This document shows, in pieces, positions 31,797 through 43,596 of a stretch of DNA of 64,000 nt. The notes beneath the pieces are model-generated. The model was not told the origin of the DNA. It ran no database searches and saw nothing but the letters and a program-made list of their open reading frames with translations. A program made the position numbers and the translations under genes. Origin of the DNA: Pachyseris speciosa (lineage: Eukaryota > Cnidaria > Anthozoa > Scleractinia > Pachyseridae); contig JAEMWC010001435.1 in NCBI GenBank assembly GCA_016490735.1, positions 1 through 64,000 on the forward strand, read 5' to 3'. Position 1 is the stretch's first letter. Each line of letters opens with the position of its first letter.

Positions 31797-31860
<64 letters not shown>
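31797..31860. repeat. (AT)n microsatellite
   Basis: About 32 units; right edge of the Penelope nest. Confidence 0.95.
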
Positions 31861-31862
<2 letters not shown>

Positions 31863-32105
31863 GCGGATTGGCGGGTTTTCCTAAAAATCAGCACGAATCA
31901 AGGGATTTGCTGACCCCTATTCACCCCCGTCAGTTATTGATGTTGAAGCAATACTTGTTAAGAGTACATTTTCTACATTTCTTTTGCGGTAAAATCATTA
32001 CTTTCGTTTTCTTTGCGTTTGAAGAAAGTGACCATTTGTTGGAGAGAAAGGGCCTTTTGATCCTCTGTAAAACCATTTGCTGATTTTGAGATTAAATCTA
32101 AAGTC
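31861..32105. other. Unique-looking sequence, no gene recognised
   Basis: Between the AT run and the TIR element. A minus-strand frame (DLISKSANGFTEDQKALSLQ) is open but unrecognised. Absent from copy B. Confidence 0.2.
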
Positions 32106-32200
32106 CCGGCCAAACGCTCGCAACATTTCAAAGCAACATCTTGCAACATTGTCGGGCACAACATGTGGCACACAAGTTTAGCCACTGTGTTGCGATATGT

Positions 32201-35200
32201 TTTTTTTTTTTTTAGTTTTTTTTTTAAATTAGATAAATAACATTTATTTACATCGAAGTACAAAACATCACATTACTAACAGACTACTACAAAACTACTA
32301 AACATACATGGATTCAGAAAGCTATGAACATAATACAGTCAATTATTACAATTTCTCAGCTAAATTATTAATCTATGCTGCGCATGCATGGCTTCCTTTA
32401 AGACCTTTATATTACTTAATTTATATTAAACTCTTTTTAGTTTTTTTTTTTTTTTAATTCTTTTTTTTGGAGGGGAGGGGGGGGTTTAAGATTCAAAAGG
32501 TACTAAAGATGATAGAAAACTAGGAAATCTTTCAATTTTTGGGAGTACTTCCTTTGTTTTGCAAGACCATATATAATATCTGGCAACAAGGAAGTAAAAG
32601 TATTGCTTTGTGTTGGATAGGATGTCCGTCCTCAGTCCAATTATTATGTCGGGAGTGAAAATGTTGGATTTTAGTTTTATTTGGTTTTCGGCCAACCATT
32701 TCATAAAGCCCTGCCAAAAACAAGACGTCTCGCTACACGACCAAAATAAATGAAAAAGGGACTCTTTCTCTGTTCTACAAAAGGTACACATATCATTTTC
32801 TCGAATGCCTATTTTATTTAGAAAATCATTTTTCGCTAAACGCCTGTGAAGTAGTTTAAACTGGAAAATAATTAATTTGGTAGCTTTAGTGCTGCAGAAA
32901 GGGAGTTCGTAAGCCATCTCCCAATCAATTGTTTTGGAGCACTGAAGGTTGCAGTCGACACACCATTTCTCTTGCCTTTTCTTAGGGCTGCTCTGTTTAG
33001 CGCTGACTAGCTTTTTGTATGCCAATCTATTCGATTTAGGAGCTTTTATGAAGTTTTCTACAAAAGTGCTGAAATTTCTGCTTTTTTCATTTGGGTTTTC
33101 TATGGCATTCTTTAACAGTTTATGCACGATACCACACCGTGATAAACAAGAAAATTGTTTTTGACGTCGAAACGTTTCTTGAATTCAGTGAAAGATAGCA
33201 AGTTATCTGCGTCTTTCATTAAATGCCTCACGTTTTGTATTCCTTTGGAAGACCATGATTTGTAGTAAATAGGTCTATTTCCAATTCTCACAAGTGAATT
33301 TTGCCAGAGAGGTAAGGAGAACAAATTTTCGGTAGAAGTTATGTTATCGTCATAACTGATTTCTGACCAGATTTTTAGAATTTCTGTTGTAAAGGCGTCA
33401 GATGTAAGTATAAACTTTGCCAAATCATTTTTGTTGAGGTTACCCTTAAAGATAACTTTCCCGCCGAAATCGTGTAATTCAGAATCAAAGAGCAATTTCC
33501 ATTTGCCATGATTATCATTGTCCAAATATTTTTTGACCCATGTTGGTTTGAGAGCTTTATTAAAAAATTTAATGTCGATCATCCTTAAACCTCCATTTTT
33601 ATAATCACTGATCATTACATCTCGCTTAATTTTGTCCCCTCTTCCACTCCAGAGAAAGTTGTAGAACATGTTGTTAATCTCATCTAAAGCTGCATGGTTT
33701 GTTGGCAATGGTGATAGAATATAAACAAGCTGAGAGGCGATTAAACTTTTTAATACAACGATTTTCCCTAATAGGCTTAAACGATGGTATTCCCAGCAAC
33801 TTAAGCAGTTTCTTACCTTTGTTAATTTTTCGTTGTAGTTTGCTTTCATGCTAACCATGGGATCGGTCGAAATCCAGACACCTAAGGCCTTAAGTTTGTC
33901 TGTAACCCATTTTAAATCTTTTTCGGGACATAATTCATCTTGACGCCCAGCGCAAGCCCCAATCCAGAGAATTTCTGTTTTCTTGTTGTTAAGCCGCAAG
34001 CCAGATATCGCACCGAAAAGCTCTAGGTCGAGTAAGGCAGATGTAAAGGATTTTTTTGAGCCGTCTAAAATCATAGTAGTATCGTCAGCATATTGACTAA
34101 TCTTGATTTCATTTCCACACACAGTGATCCCTTTTATGTCTTTGTTTCCTCGTATTTTGTTGGCTAATATTTCTGCACAAAGGATGAAAATATAAAGGGA
34201 TAGAGGGCAACCTTGCCTGACTCCTCTTTCGGGGATGAAGTAATTGCTTGCCCATCCGTTATTAAGGACGCAGCTCTCTATGTTACGGTAGCACAATTTG
34301 ATCCAGCTTATTAATGACGATCCGAAATTGAAAGAACCTAGCGTTTTCCATATAAACGACCATTCAACTGTGTCAAGCGCTTTCTCGAAATCTAGAAACA
34401 TTAACAGTCCGGAAATATTATGAGCAGCAGTATGATTTATTATGCCATCGATTAATCTTATGTTTTCACCAATGAATCTTCCTTTAAGAAAACCGGTTTG
34501 GTCGCTATTTATTAGATTTGGAAGTACAGTTTGGAGTCGATTTGCAATGGCCTTAGCCGCTATTTTATAGTCGGAGTTCAGTAGAGTAATTGGTCGCCAA
34601 TTTTTAATAAAGTAAGGTTCTGCATCTTTTTTGGGTATAAGCTTAATTATCCCACGTCTTTGACTTATTGAGGATTTTCCTTCAGTATAAGCGTAGTTAA
34701 TTGCGTTTAAAAGGCAGTCCGAGATTTCATTCCAAAAAACTTTATAAAATTCTATAGGCAAACCATCAGAGCCTGGCGTTTTTCCGGGTTTCATACTTTT
34801 TAGAGCTTGTAAGCATTCTGCTTTGGTTAACATACCCTCGCATTTTTCTTTTTCCTCAAGGTTCAATGATTTTGAAACAGTGTTTCCAAAAAATAGGTAG
34901 TTAGTTTGTGAATCATCGCAGTCCGTTTTGGAGCTGTAGATATTTCTGTAAAAGGTTTCGCATTCAGACAAAATTTCTTTGTCTGAGCTGGCAAATTCAT
35001 TGTCACCTAATTTAAGTTGACTGATTACGCCATTTTTGAAGTGCCTTTTTTCAAGATTTAGGAAATACTTTGAATTTTTTTCACCTTCATTGTACCATCT
35101 GCATTTTGCCCTCAAGATCGCTCCCTTTGTTCTGTATTCAATTATCTTTTCTAATTCCTTCGTTTTTTCTTCTAATTGAATATTAATCACTAGCTTTTCG

Positions 35201-36437
35201 TTGGCGTTATTACACCCTGAATCAATTTGCCTCTGCAATATATTAATTTTCCTCTCCAGTTCTTCTTCTTCTTGCAACATTTTTGCCTTTTTTATTTTTG
35301 CATATCTCAGAGTTTGTTCTCTAACTTTTAACTTTATCATTTCCCATAACAGGGAGGCATTCACTGATTTATCACTTTGATATTTATCCTTAACATCCTC
35401 GATGGTTGCCCTAATTTGATTTATGTAGTCCGTCTCTGATAAAACGACGTATTTAGTTTCCAAAAGCCTGGTCCCCTTGGATTGCTGTGAATTGCAATTT
35501 GAATTGTCACCATCGAATGATCTGTTTTAAAGCCCGCCGAGATGTCCGTGTGCGTGACGTTACACATTAGACTCTGACTCACTAAGAAAAAATCTAATCG
35601 ACAATGGATTTCAGGTTTCCTTCTACGCCATGTGTATCTCAGGATGTCAGGGTTAGATACTCTCCATGCATCAACCAAATCGAATTTTATAGCGTACTCG
35701 TTGATTACATTAACTGCCTTTGTATGGGTTTTGGCAAGACCACCTTTCTTGTCCTTTTCTAGATCAAGTACTAAATTGAAATCACCACCTAAAATTATAT
35801 CTTCACAATGAAAATCTTTTAAGTGGCTGAAAAAAATCTCAAAAAAGGCTGGGTCGTCATCATTTGGTGCGTAGATTGTGGCCAGAGTGAAAAACTTTTC
35901 ATTTGCTTTAATATCACAAATAATAAATCTGCCCTTGGGATCCGAATACGATCTTTCAAGCTGAAAGGCGAAATTGTTGTTAAAGAGAATTGCTACTCCA
36001 CCACTGGCGCTAGAGCAGCAGCTAAACAAAGTTTTATAGCCCCATTCGGATGACCAAATTGTATTTGTGTTTTCAGAACAGTGTGTTTCTTGCAGCAGAT
36101 AAATTGAAAACTTTTTTGCTCTTACCCAATTAAATGTTTCCCTTCTTTTCAGTCTTTCTCCCAAACCCCGAACATTAAGTGAACATATTTTAAGATCCAT
36201 TACCATTCTGAATAAAAACCTTGCATTTAAAACAGCTAAGATCGGTCGAGTCAGAGCTAATGAAATTGAAGTAGATCTCGTATTTTAGCTTACGAACAAC
36301 ACGTATAGACGAATAACACCAAAACATTAACATATAAAAAAAAACCTTATTGTTAGACTGAGGTCCCAGCAGCGTTCATAGGTGATAACGACCATCCTGA
36401 ACTTGACAGGATTTCTATTGCCAATCAAGAATTTGGG
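32201..36437 (-). mobile_element. L1/Tx1-type LINE with target-site duplication
   Basis: Flanked by TGTGTTGCGATATGT at 32186-32200 and 36438-36452. A-rich 3' tails (plus-strand T runs at 32201-32230 and 32437-32470). Only about 230 bp precede ORF2, so ORF1 is missing (5' truncation) or absent. Confidence 0.85.
32486..36206 (-). pseudogene. LINE ORF2: APE endonuclease and reverse transcriptase
   Basis: About 1,240 codons with two frame changes (near 35460 and 33125). Endonuclease part (36206-35421): start MVMDLKICSLNVRGLGERLK, LLQETHCSE, GGDFNLVLD, and C-terminal TDHSMV. RT part (35463-33112): KTPGSDGLPIEFYKVFW, FLDFEKALDTVEW (motif A), ERGVRQGCPLS, and SQYADDTTMIL with the catalytic YADD. 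C-terminal part (33127-32486): a zinc-knuckle-like CTFCRTEKESLFHLFWSC. Copies element RNA into nicked host DNA. The frameshifts make it inactive as read. Confidence 0.92.
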
Positions 36438-37059
36438 TGTGTTGCGATATGTTGCAACATGTTGGATGGTGTTGGCACATAAACATCGACAACCCGTAAA
36501 ATGTTGGGTTGAAATGTTGCGTGCGTTTGGCCGGCCCCTTCACAACATTGTTACAACATGACGCAACAATGTTTAAAAAATGTTGCGTTGAAATGTTGCG
36601 AGCGTTTGGCCGGAGCTTCAATGACATCCGGCTTTGTCGACTATAAGTGTTTTCAAGGTGAATACGTGATCAGAAGTGCGGTGTTTTTAGTAGGAAACCT
36701 ATTTGAGCAGGATGCATTTTGTTACTAAATATTGAAGTAAAATGGTTTTCCGAGGCAACTACTGAGACAGATTCCTCTACAATTAGATGGGTCGGTGTTG
36801 TTCCCAGATTTGTAGATGTGAGTGATAATCCCATCACACCAAGAGTTAGGGAGTAGCCACTTTTCAAAATTTACAAATTTTCCGTGGCAGTTAGTCGTTG
36901 TTTGGATCGTCCCCCATTAGCCTGCGAACACTACCAGTTTTAATCGAGTTTGGACCTTAAATAGCGTATAAATTTTCGTTTGCTTTATCCTTAATTGCTT
37001 TGTCCTTGGCGAAACACACCTATCCGAAATTTATGGGATTAACCCGCCCGGCCGGGGCC

Positions 37060-37474
37060 TTATATCAACTCCACGGCCAAAATATCAAAGAACGAAATAA
37101 CTTTCCTCGATACGGTGGTGTTCAAAGAGGAACGATTGACAAACGATTCCAACCTTGTCATTGAAACTTACTACAAGCCAACTGAAACCTTTCAATGTAC
37201 ACAATTCACCTCAAGGCACCCATCAGGTAAGTCTGTTGGGAACAAAAACAGTCGAAAACGGCTTTTGAAGAGTGCCTTGTGAAATTCAAACAAGGCCTTC
37301 GGGCACGCGGCTATCAGAAAACAATCATAGAAAGGTCCTTGTCAGAAGTCCACTTTGCCTGTAGACCATCTGCTCATTACACAAAAGGAAAAGTTTCATC
37401 AGAGGATATTTCCTTTTGTCGATCGGCACAGCTTTCTAATACATATCTCACGGGTCCTCACTGTGTAATGTATA
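37060..37474 (+). mobile_element. Penelope-type RT fragment, copy A
   Basis: The frame reads KISKNEITFLDTVVFKEERL (RT FLDV region) and, after a shift, GLRARGYQKTIIERSLSEV, both typical of post-motif-C Penelope-like RTs. Same fragment in copy B at 57884-58330. Confidence 0.65.
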
Positions 37475-37604
37475 TAACCGACTTTTTCACGGGTAAACAA
37501 GTGATGATTTGTATGCCTCACAAGTTGTTGCTTAGTAACCAAAAACGTTTCCGTTTTCAACAGATAGACAGCGTCGTAATTGGTTGTTAACATGCGAAAG
37601 AAAC

Positions 37605-38003
37605 TGGCCTTCAGCTTCCGCGTCGATTAAAGAGTGCACTCTGATCCTCGTAACTGAAACGTGGCCTTAAAGATTCGCAGTTGGGAAATCATAGTCCCTG
37701 AGGTTTTCGAAAAGATCACAATTGCTGTCGGTTTTTGGCAGTCAAAAACGTTATCTAGCGTTTTCGGAATGAAAATATTTCCCTAAAAAGTTCGAGTAAA
37801 GTTTATTTCAGCTAGCATTTCCTGAAAGAAAGATCTTGTTCCCTAACATTTTCGGGCAATTAAAATTTCATCTAAGGAATCCGAATAGATCAAATACTTC
37901 TAGCCGTAACGAACACATCGCTTTAAACAAACTTCAAACACCTTAAGGTACTTAAAAATGCCTCGCTACAGCTAATGGTTTGTCAGGCTCGTTGGGTGCC
38001 CCC
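37605..38003 (+). mobile_element. hAT-like MITE, copy 1 (left end lost)
   Basis: Same sequence as 42253-42697 (shared: TTCGGGCAATTAA, GCTCGTTGGGTGCCCC at the right end). The left terminus is missing. Confidence 0.65.
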
Positions 38004-38929
38004 GATTCCTTACTGGTCGCGTGATGATTCACTTTATCGTTCAGTTCGCGGTTGATTTTACGTTTGTGCTCAGTGCTAGATTGTAACCGTTATATCGGGG
38101 ATATCGTTATGGTAATGGTAATAGTAACGGATTTATATACCGCACATATCACATAGTTTCATGGCGGTTTACAATTCTTCTATGGAGTGAGATCGGACGT
38201 CAGCCTGTAAAGGCGCCTCTGGCAGCCGCTATCACGTCCATATTTGATCTCACTCGCCCACCCAGTTTCGAACGCTCATCCACGCAGCAATTTTCGTTAT
38301 ACCGTAAACTGTTAAATCGAGATTTTGTTCCATACATTTTGCCGTAACATTGACCGGGCTTTAAGGTGTTAATCGTTTTATCAAAGATTGTTATATCGAG
38401 GTTCCACTGTATTGGCAATTAGTATAAATCTACCAGTGTTATATCACGAATGACGTTCTCTAATTGGCTACGCTACTCGCTATCTATTCTGCGATAGATA
38501 TGGTTGTCAACAAAATTCAGCCCGCTTCTTCGCGTTTTCGAAGTGTTTTTGTTGAGCCGAATTTGGATAATTTGCTTGTTAAGTTTTCAATGACTAGTAG
38601 ATTACTAAAACAATTAGAGTATCCGCCCTCGGTTTCTATGCGTGATAGCTGATTCGGGCTGCGCCCTCATCAGCTATCACACGATAGAAATTGGCTCGAG
38701 CTCATAATCTAATTGTTAAGTAGAAAAATGCTGCGTGATCGTTCAAAACTGACTGAATGCCGGCTGGGTTATTCGTGAAAAAGAGACCAACAAGGTGAAG
38801 GAACATGCTGTGAAAAAATTCTTTTGAGCACACCTCACAATATTTGCGGTTCCACTAGTTTTTAAGAAAGTGTTCAATGTGGCGCCGAAAAATTTTGTTG
38901 TTAAACAAACTGTTTATATTTGTGGCTTT
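38004..38929. other. No gene recognised; contains an imperfect palindrome
   Basis: 38611-38715 folds back on itself (CAATTAGA...TAGAAA, CTCG, GTGATAGCTG arms around TTCGGGCTGCGCC). No other structure identified. Confidence 0.45.
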
Positions 38930-40030
38930 TAATATCAGAATATAGGGCTACAAGATATAGTTTACTCACCAACTTTGGAAGTCAATCCAACGCATATCCC
39001 CATCAACGTACTGCATAGTATTAGACTCGAGTGGACCAAACATACTATAAAAAGTGAAGAACCCGCTTCCCGTTGCATCAACTCTGAATATATTAGAGCG
39101 AGCGCCATAGTGACAGCGGATAAACAGAAGAAGAATTTAAAACTCATTTTAGTCTTCGAATGGGATTCCTCTCAACCTTGCCCTTCTGTATCGCAAACCG
39201 GATTACTTTACGCCCAACCAAATGGCCAACTTAATACCGCGGTTGTTGTATACATAAATTCTGTCTACACTTGTTGATCACGTAATTTCAATAGATTTTT
39301 CAAGAAGATTCCACGAGACGGGTCTGATTGAATAAAATCCCGGAGGGGGGGGGGTACTCTCTTATATGGGCTATATAGGTATGTGCGGCCCCAAAGGGTA
39401 TGGTTTTTAGACCGTTTGAAATAGGGTATCGATTTTAACCATTTTGGGCTGAAATAGGGTATGGTTTGTGTGCTCTAGTCCTGAATTAACTGTATTTTTT
39501 CAGAAGAAGCTACTTTTTTATCTGATTAGGCGATAAGACCATCAACAAAAGAGTCACAAAAGCACTTCTCAAGTTATGTTTACGCTAAACGTGTGCATGA
39601 AATAGGTCTGAAACAGGGTATCAAATTTTTGGTCACGTCTGAAGTAGGGTAGGGAAAACAGATTTTGGTCTGAAATAGGGCAAGGTTTTCAGGAAGGGGG
39701 CCCGCAGACACCCTACTCAATTTTTCTGGGAGTACCCTCCTCCCCCCCGGGAATAAAATGACCTGCGTGCAGACGTCTCCTATTGCAACAAAGGAAATAG
39801 GAAACCCACGCAGGCTAGAGTAAAACGGAAAAAATTCCTGCACGTGCAAAGGGGTAGCCTCCCACGCAGTCGTTGTTAGGGGACCCGGCTTTCACCGTAA
39901 AACGACTGCGTTGTAGGCTAGCATAGGGGTGGTACACCGGACAAGGATGTCACCTCGAAAATCTAGTTTCTACTAACAGGTTGTTCTTCCTTGTTTTAGG
40001 GCTAAAGTAAACCAATATTCCAGACTAGCT
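38930..40030 (+). repeat. Third, diverged copy of the start of the duplicated block
   Basis: 39128-39338 matches 14307-14560 and 46200-46460 (word AAAACTCATTTTAGTCTTCG), and 39940-40030 matches 14630-14715. More diverged than copies A and B are from each other. Interrupted by the 39339 element. Confidence 0.65.
39339..39751. mobile_element. hAT-like element with 8-bp target duplication
   Basis: G/C-rich TIRs (CCCGGAGGGGG...TACTC and complement) flanked by AATAAAAT at 39331-39338 and 39752-39759. Repeated words GAAATAGGGTA inside; no transposase. Family shared with 56307-56713. Confidence 0.8.
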
Positions 40031-40198
40031 CAACAGCTCTTCTGGTTTTTCAAGGTTATGAAAACCACTACAAAACCGTGAACGATCAAACTTGCTATAC
40101 GTTGGATCAAAGATAGATCGTGACTGGTCAAAAAATAAGAAAATATAAGAAAGTACTGCAAGGACTGGTCAAACAACGTGTAAAGGCGTAAATACGAG

Positions 40199-40230
40199 AT
40201 TTCGGCTGGCAAACACCAGCCATCCTCAGG
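40199..40230 (-). ncRNA. Hammerhead-like motif, third Penelope family
   Basis: CTGAGGA (40229-40223), stem II GGCTGG/CCAGCC, GAAA (40203-40200). Stem III reads ATCT here rather than a palindrome; a sister at 41517-41549 has ATAT. Confidence 0.45.
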
Positions 40231-40595
40231 TTTATTGAAGGAAAACGCGAGTTTGCATGGTACAGTTAGTTGCTCTATTTCCGGACACTTTTTGCAAACC
40301 TTTAATATCTCACCTTAAAACACTGAGCACTAACGAGCTAAACTTTAGCCACAATGCCGCTTCCACTGCTGTGAAGAGCTGTGAAGATTTATCACTTGAA
40401 ACTCTTTGGTTTCTTTGGGACTGCGGAAAGACGACGCCAGTAGTTACGAGATCATAAACATGATAAATGCTCCCTCTTTCTTTGTAATATTCTTCTCGAT
40501 CATGGCAAAATACATCACAAAAGTCACATAAAGAAATTTTCCTTTAGAAGCTTTCACTCTGTCCGAATTGTTAAGTATTTTCTTTCATTTTAGCG

Positions 40596-40796
40596 AAGGA
40601 GTCATCAGACCGCAAATGCCGGAGTTCACAACAGAGATTATAATGGACGTGAATATTGACAAACTCGTGCGGTGCAGGAGTCAAAAATCTTTATTCAGCA
40701 AGTTAACCACCGACTTTGCTTTTACAGTCAAAATGATAAATTACGGAAACACAAGAACTCTGTGTTTCAACAACTACTCCATGAATTTCCTTTTTA
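40596..40796 (+). other. Exon-like open segment, unrecognised
   Basis: Preceded by TTTCTTTCATTTTAG and followed by AAA|GTATCT. Reads EGVIRPQMPEFTTEIIMDVN onward for about 67 codons. No family recognised and no neighbouring exon found. Confidence 0.25.
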
Positions 40797-40859
40797 AAGT
40801 ATCTATAGTTTGCCAGCTTTCGTTAGGTGTCCGGAATTAGGAACTGTGCTCTAGAATAC

Positions 40860-41430
40860 GCTGGAGTGTTTGTGGATTATGCGAGCTATATGTTAGGTAA
40901 GACAGGATTACACGTAATGACGAAAGGAACAGTATCGGTCTGTTGTTTGGGTTTGGTGTTAAGAGCGTCGTTGAGAGTAATTTCAGAAGCCCGTTGTATT
41001 TGAGTTTTAAGAAAGTTCAGGTTATAACCCCGATTAACGAGGTATACTGGAGGTGGTCCATGAGTTCCTTAGAACGCTGTTTGTAAGTGTCGTAGTTGGA
41101 GCATACGCGGCTAAGGCGAAGTGCAAGGCTATATGGAACAGATGGAATAGAACGCTTAGTGTGGGTGGGATGGCATGAAGAGATAAGTAAATATTGATGT
41201 TTGGCAGGTTTAGTGTAAAGGTAGACCATCCGGTATCCTTGAGCAAAACCATGACATCAAGGAATGGATATTAGTAAGGGAATTTGAACAAGTGAACTTG
41301 ATGGAGGGTATAGGTTATTGACAGAGACAGTCAACAATTTGTTTTAGTTTATCTGAACGTTCGGTCCAAATAACAACAAGAGGCAGTCAAGAACTGCACG
41401 ATCAAGCTTGCCCTACGTTGGATCAAAGAT
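40860..41430 (-). mobile_element. Penelope RT fragment
   Basis: Minus-strand KPAKHQYLLISSCHPTHTK and SLALRLSRVCSNYDTY are the KPTDKHQYL...CHP...ALR-RICS block of Penelope RTs. Paralogous to 42780-43240. Confidence 0.75.
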
Positions 41431-41516
41431 AGATTGTGACAAGTCAAAAAATAACAAAATATAAGAAAATCATGACTGTAAGGACTGGTCAAACAACGTG
41501 TAAAGGCGTAAATGCG

Positions 41517-41549
41517 ATATTTCCACTGGCCATCACCAGCCTTCGTCAG
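41517..41549 (-). ncRNA. Hammerhead-like motif, third Penelope family
   Basis: CTGACGA (41549-41543), stem II GCTGG/CCAGT, GAA, then ATAT followed by C as the possible cleavage position. Stem I pairing is poor, so it is probably decayed. Confidence 0.4.
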
Positions 41550-42252
41550 GGTTATAGAAGGAAAACGCGCGTTTACGTGGTATTTCAGTATTTAACGGAA
41601 ATTACATGAAATAGCTATTTGATGTGTAAAAAGAACTGACTTAAAAAATAGAATAAAGCCAGAAAAACTGAACATTACATTTCATCGCGTTTGTTAAGGC
41701 ATGCAGGTTCTAAAATGTTTTACCAACTTGAGTAAGAAATTCCTCGCGAGCCTTTCTAATGGAATCACGTTTGGTATACAATTGTTCGAATGGTATCAGG
41801 ATCATATGATGATCTATGATCATTGATGATATGATGTAATGGCAAGGAAGTGTTCGGAGACCGCAGTGGGATTATAACTTGAAGGGTTAATAATAGGCCG
41901 CCTGTGGTCATTAAAGTGGTCTTTGAGGCGACCCTTGGTTTGCCCGATATGACATTTAGGTACATATAAATTACATTGCAAGTATCGTAAGAAATATGCG
42001 ATTTGATTTTATAGGTTTTACTAGTATGCATTATAAAATATGTATTGATCCAGGCCGTGTTCTATATAAGGACACGTGGTACAATCATGCCTCTGGCAGC
42101 GATAAGAGCCGGGAGGCTGCCAGCAGTTGTTAGTGCTGACAGGTTGCGGTAACTGTGCTCTAGACTTCGTTGGAATGTTTGTGGAATATGCGAGCTACGT
42201 TAGGTAAGACAGGATTACACGTAATGACAAAAGCAACAGTATCGGTCTGTTC

Positions 42253-42697
42253 AGGGGCACCCAACGACAAGTTTCGGTAGATATCTGTTCGGTGGAGGGT
42301 AGGTCGCCTTGCGCTTTTGGTGTCGATTAAAGAGTACACTCGGATTTTCGTAACTAAAACGTGGCCTAAAAGATTCGAAATTGGGAAATATTAGCCCCTG
42401 AGGTTTTCGGAAAGGTCATAATTTCTGTTTTTGGCAGTCAAAAACGTCAGCTAGCATTTTCGGAAAGAAAATAGTTCTCTAGGAAGTTCGTGGAAAGTTC
42501 ATTTCAGCTTGCATTTTCTCAAAGGAAGATTTTGTTCCCTAACATTTTCGGGCAATTAAAATTTCAGCTAGAGAATCCGAACAGATGAACTTCTTCTAGC
42601 TTATGAAAACATCGCTTTAAACAGACTTCAAACGCCATAAGGCACTTAAAAATGCCTTTCTACAGCTTTTGGTTGATTTGGCTCGTTGGGTGCCCCT
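42253..42697 (+). mobile_element. hAT-like MITE, copy 2
   Basis: Termini AGGGGCACCCAACGA and TCGTTGGGTGCCCCT. The paralogous Penelope fragment at 40940-40955 lacks it. Confidence 0.8.
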
Positions 42698-43240
42698 GCT
42701 GTTGTTTGGGTTTGGTTTTAAGGGCGTAGTTGCGGCGAGTAATTTCAGAAGCCCGTTGTATTTGAGTTTTAAGAAAGTTCAAGTTATAATCCCGATTAAC
42801 GAGGTATACTGGAGGTAGTCCATGAGTTGGACCTTAGAACGCTGTTCGTAAGAGTCGTAGTTTGAGCATATGCGACAAAGGCGAAGTGCAAGGATATATG
42901 GAACAGATGGAATAGAATCCTTATTGTGGGTGGGATGGCATGAAGAGATAAGTAAATATTGATGTTTGTCAGTAGGTTTAGCGTAAAGGTCAGTTTCTAT
43001 TAGACCATCCGGTATCCTTGAGCAAAACCATGACATCAAGGAAGGGATATTAGTAAGGGAATGTGAACAAGTGAACTTGACTGTCGGGTTTAGGTTATCC
43101 ACAGAGATAGTCAACAAATATTTTTTTTAATTTATCTGAACCTTCGGTCCAAATAACAACAAGAGGCAGTCAAGAACTGCACGATCAAGCTTGCTCTACG
43201 TTGGATCAAAGATAGATTGTGACCAGTCAAAAAATAACAA

Positions 43241-43596
43241 AATATAAGGTCTTGAATAAGGCAGTCAAGTTAATATTTTTCAAAAATGGACAACCACTTT
43301 GAGTTTAAAACAAGACATATTTCAATCGTTCAACGATCATCAACAGTTGTGAAATAGTAATATACATGTAACAAGCAAGGCTGATACTATGTGAGAAAAG
43401 TGTGAAATAGTTTCAGTTGTGATTTGAATTTATACTACCATTGACGCGTACAATTTTTAAAAAAAATTAACGGCAACACTTAAATGCACGAGACCTGGGA
43501 CAATACATTTTATGAAATCGGATGTACATAGAGAGACTAAGTATAAACAACAAAATAATTACTGCTATTGCACAAAATTGTCATAGTAAGTAAAAC
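43241..43596. other. Penelope-like terminal sequence, degraded
   Basis: Contains a hairpin-rich stretch (AATCGTTCAACGATCATCAACAG) resembling a pLTR, but no intact ribozyme core. No gene. Confidence 0.35.

Larger units (their letters stand above)
32106..36613. mobile_element. TIR DNA element interrupted by a LINE
   Basis: Ends CCGGCCAAACGCTCGCAACA at the left and its complement at the right (to 36613). Interior filled with AACATGTTGCAACA-type words. Without the LINE it would be only about 0.27 kb, a MITE. Partial relatives lie at 56276-56306, 56714-56750 and 57390-57430 in copy B. Confidence 0.7.
14185..37474 (+). repeat. Segmental duplication, copy A
   Basis: Colinear with 46096-58355. Matching blocks include 14220-14895, 15366-18290, 18300-19940, 20927-22560, then 36440-37474 beyond the Penelope and LINE insertions. 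Copy A alone carries the piggyBac-like unit at 19946, the mariner-like MITE at 21451, the Penelope nest and the LINE. Sequence not itemised below (14185-15007, 16007-16340, 18843-19256, 19419-19945, 21726-22391) shows no gene I can identify. Confidence 0.85.
41500..43240 (-). mobile_element. Degraded Penelope-like element split by a MITE
   Basis: RT remnant on 43117-42779 (ETDLYAKPTDKHQYLLISSC), C-terminal GIY-YIG-type remnant on 42031-41765 (THTSKTYKIKSHISYDT equivalent), and a pLTR with a hammerhead-like motif at 41549-41517. The MITE at 42253-42697 lies between the two protein remnants. Confidence 0.7.

Noticed and set aside
23334..31860. CRISPR-like or other prokaryotic repeat system
   Set aside because: Repeats are pLTRs and microsatellites; there are no regularly spaced short repeats anywhere in the window.
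38966..39147. Minus-strand exon with a GTGAGT donor
   Set aside because: Two different frames are open, no partner exon or matching acceptor was found, and the block belongs to a repeated segment.
43290..43345. Another hammerhead-like hairpin (TTGATGA, ATCGTT/AACGAT, GAAA)
   Set aside because: The first core base is T rather than C and no supporting second copy or stem I was found.
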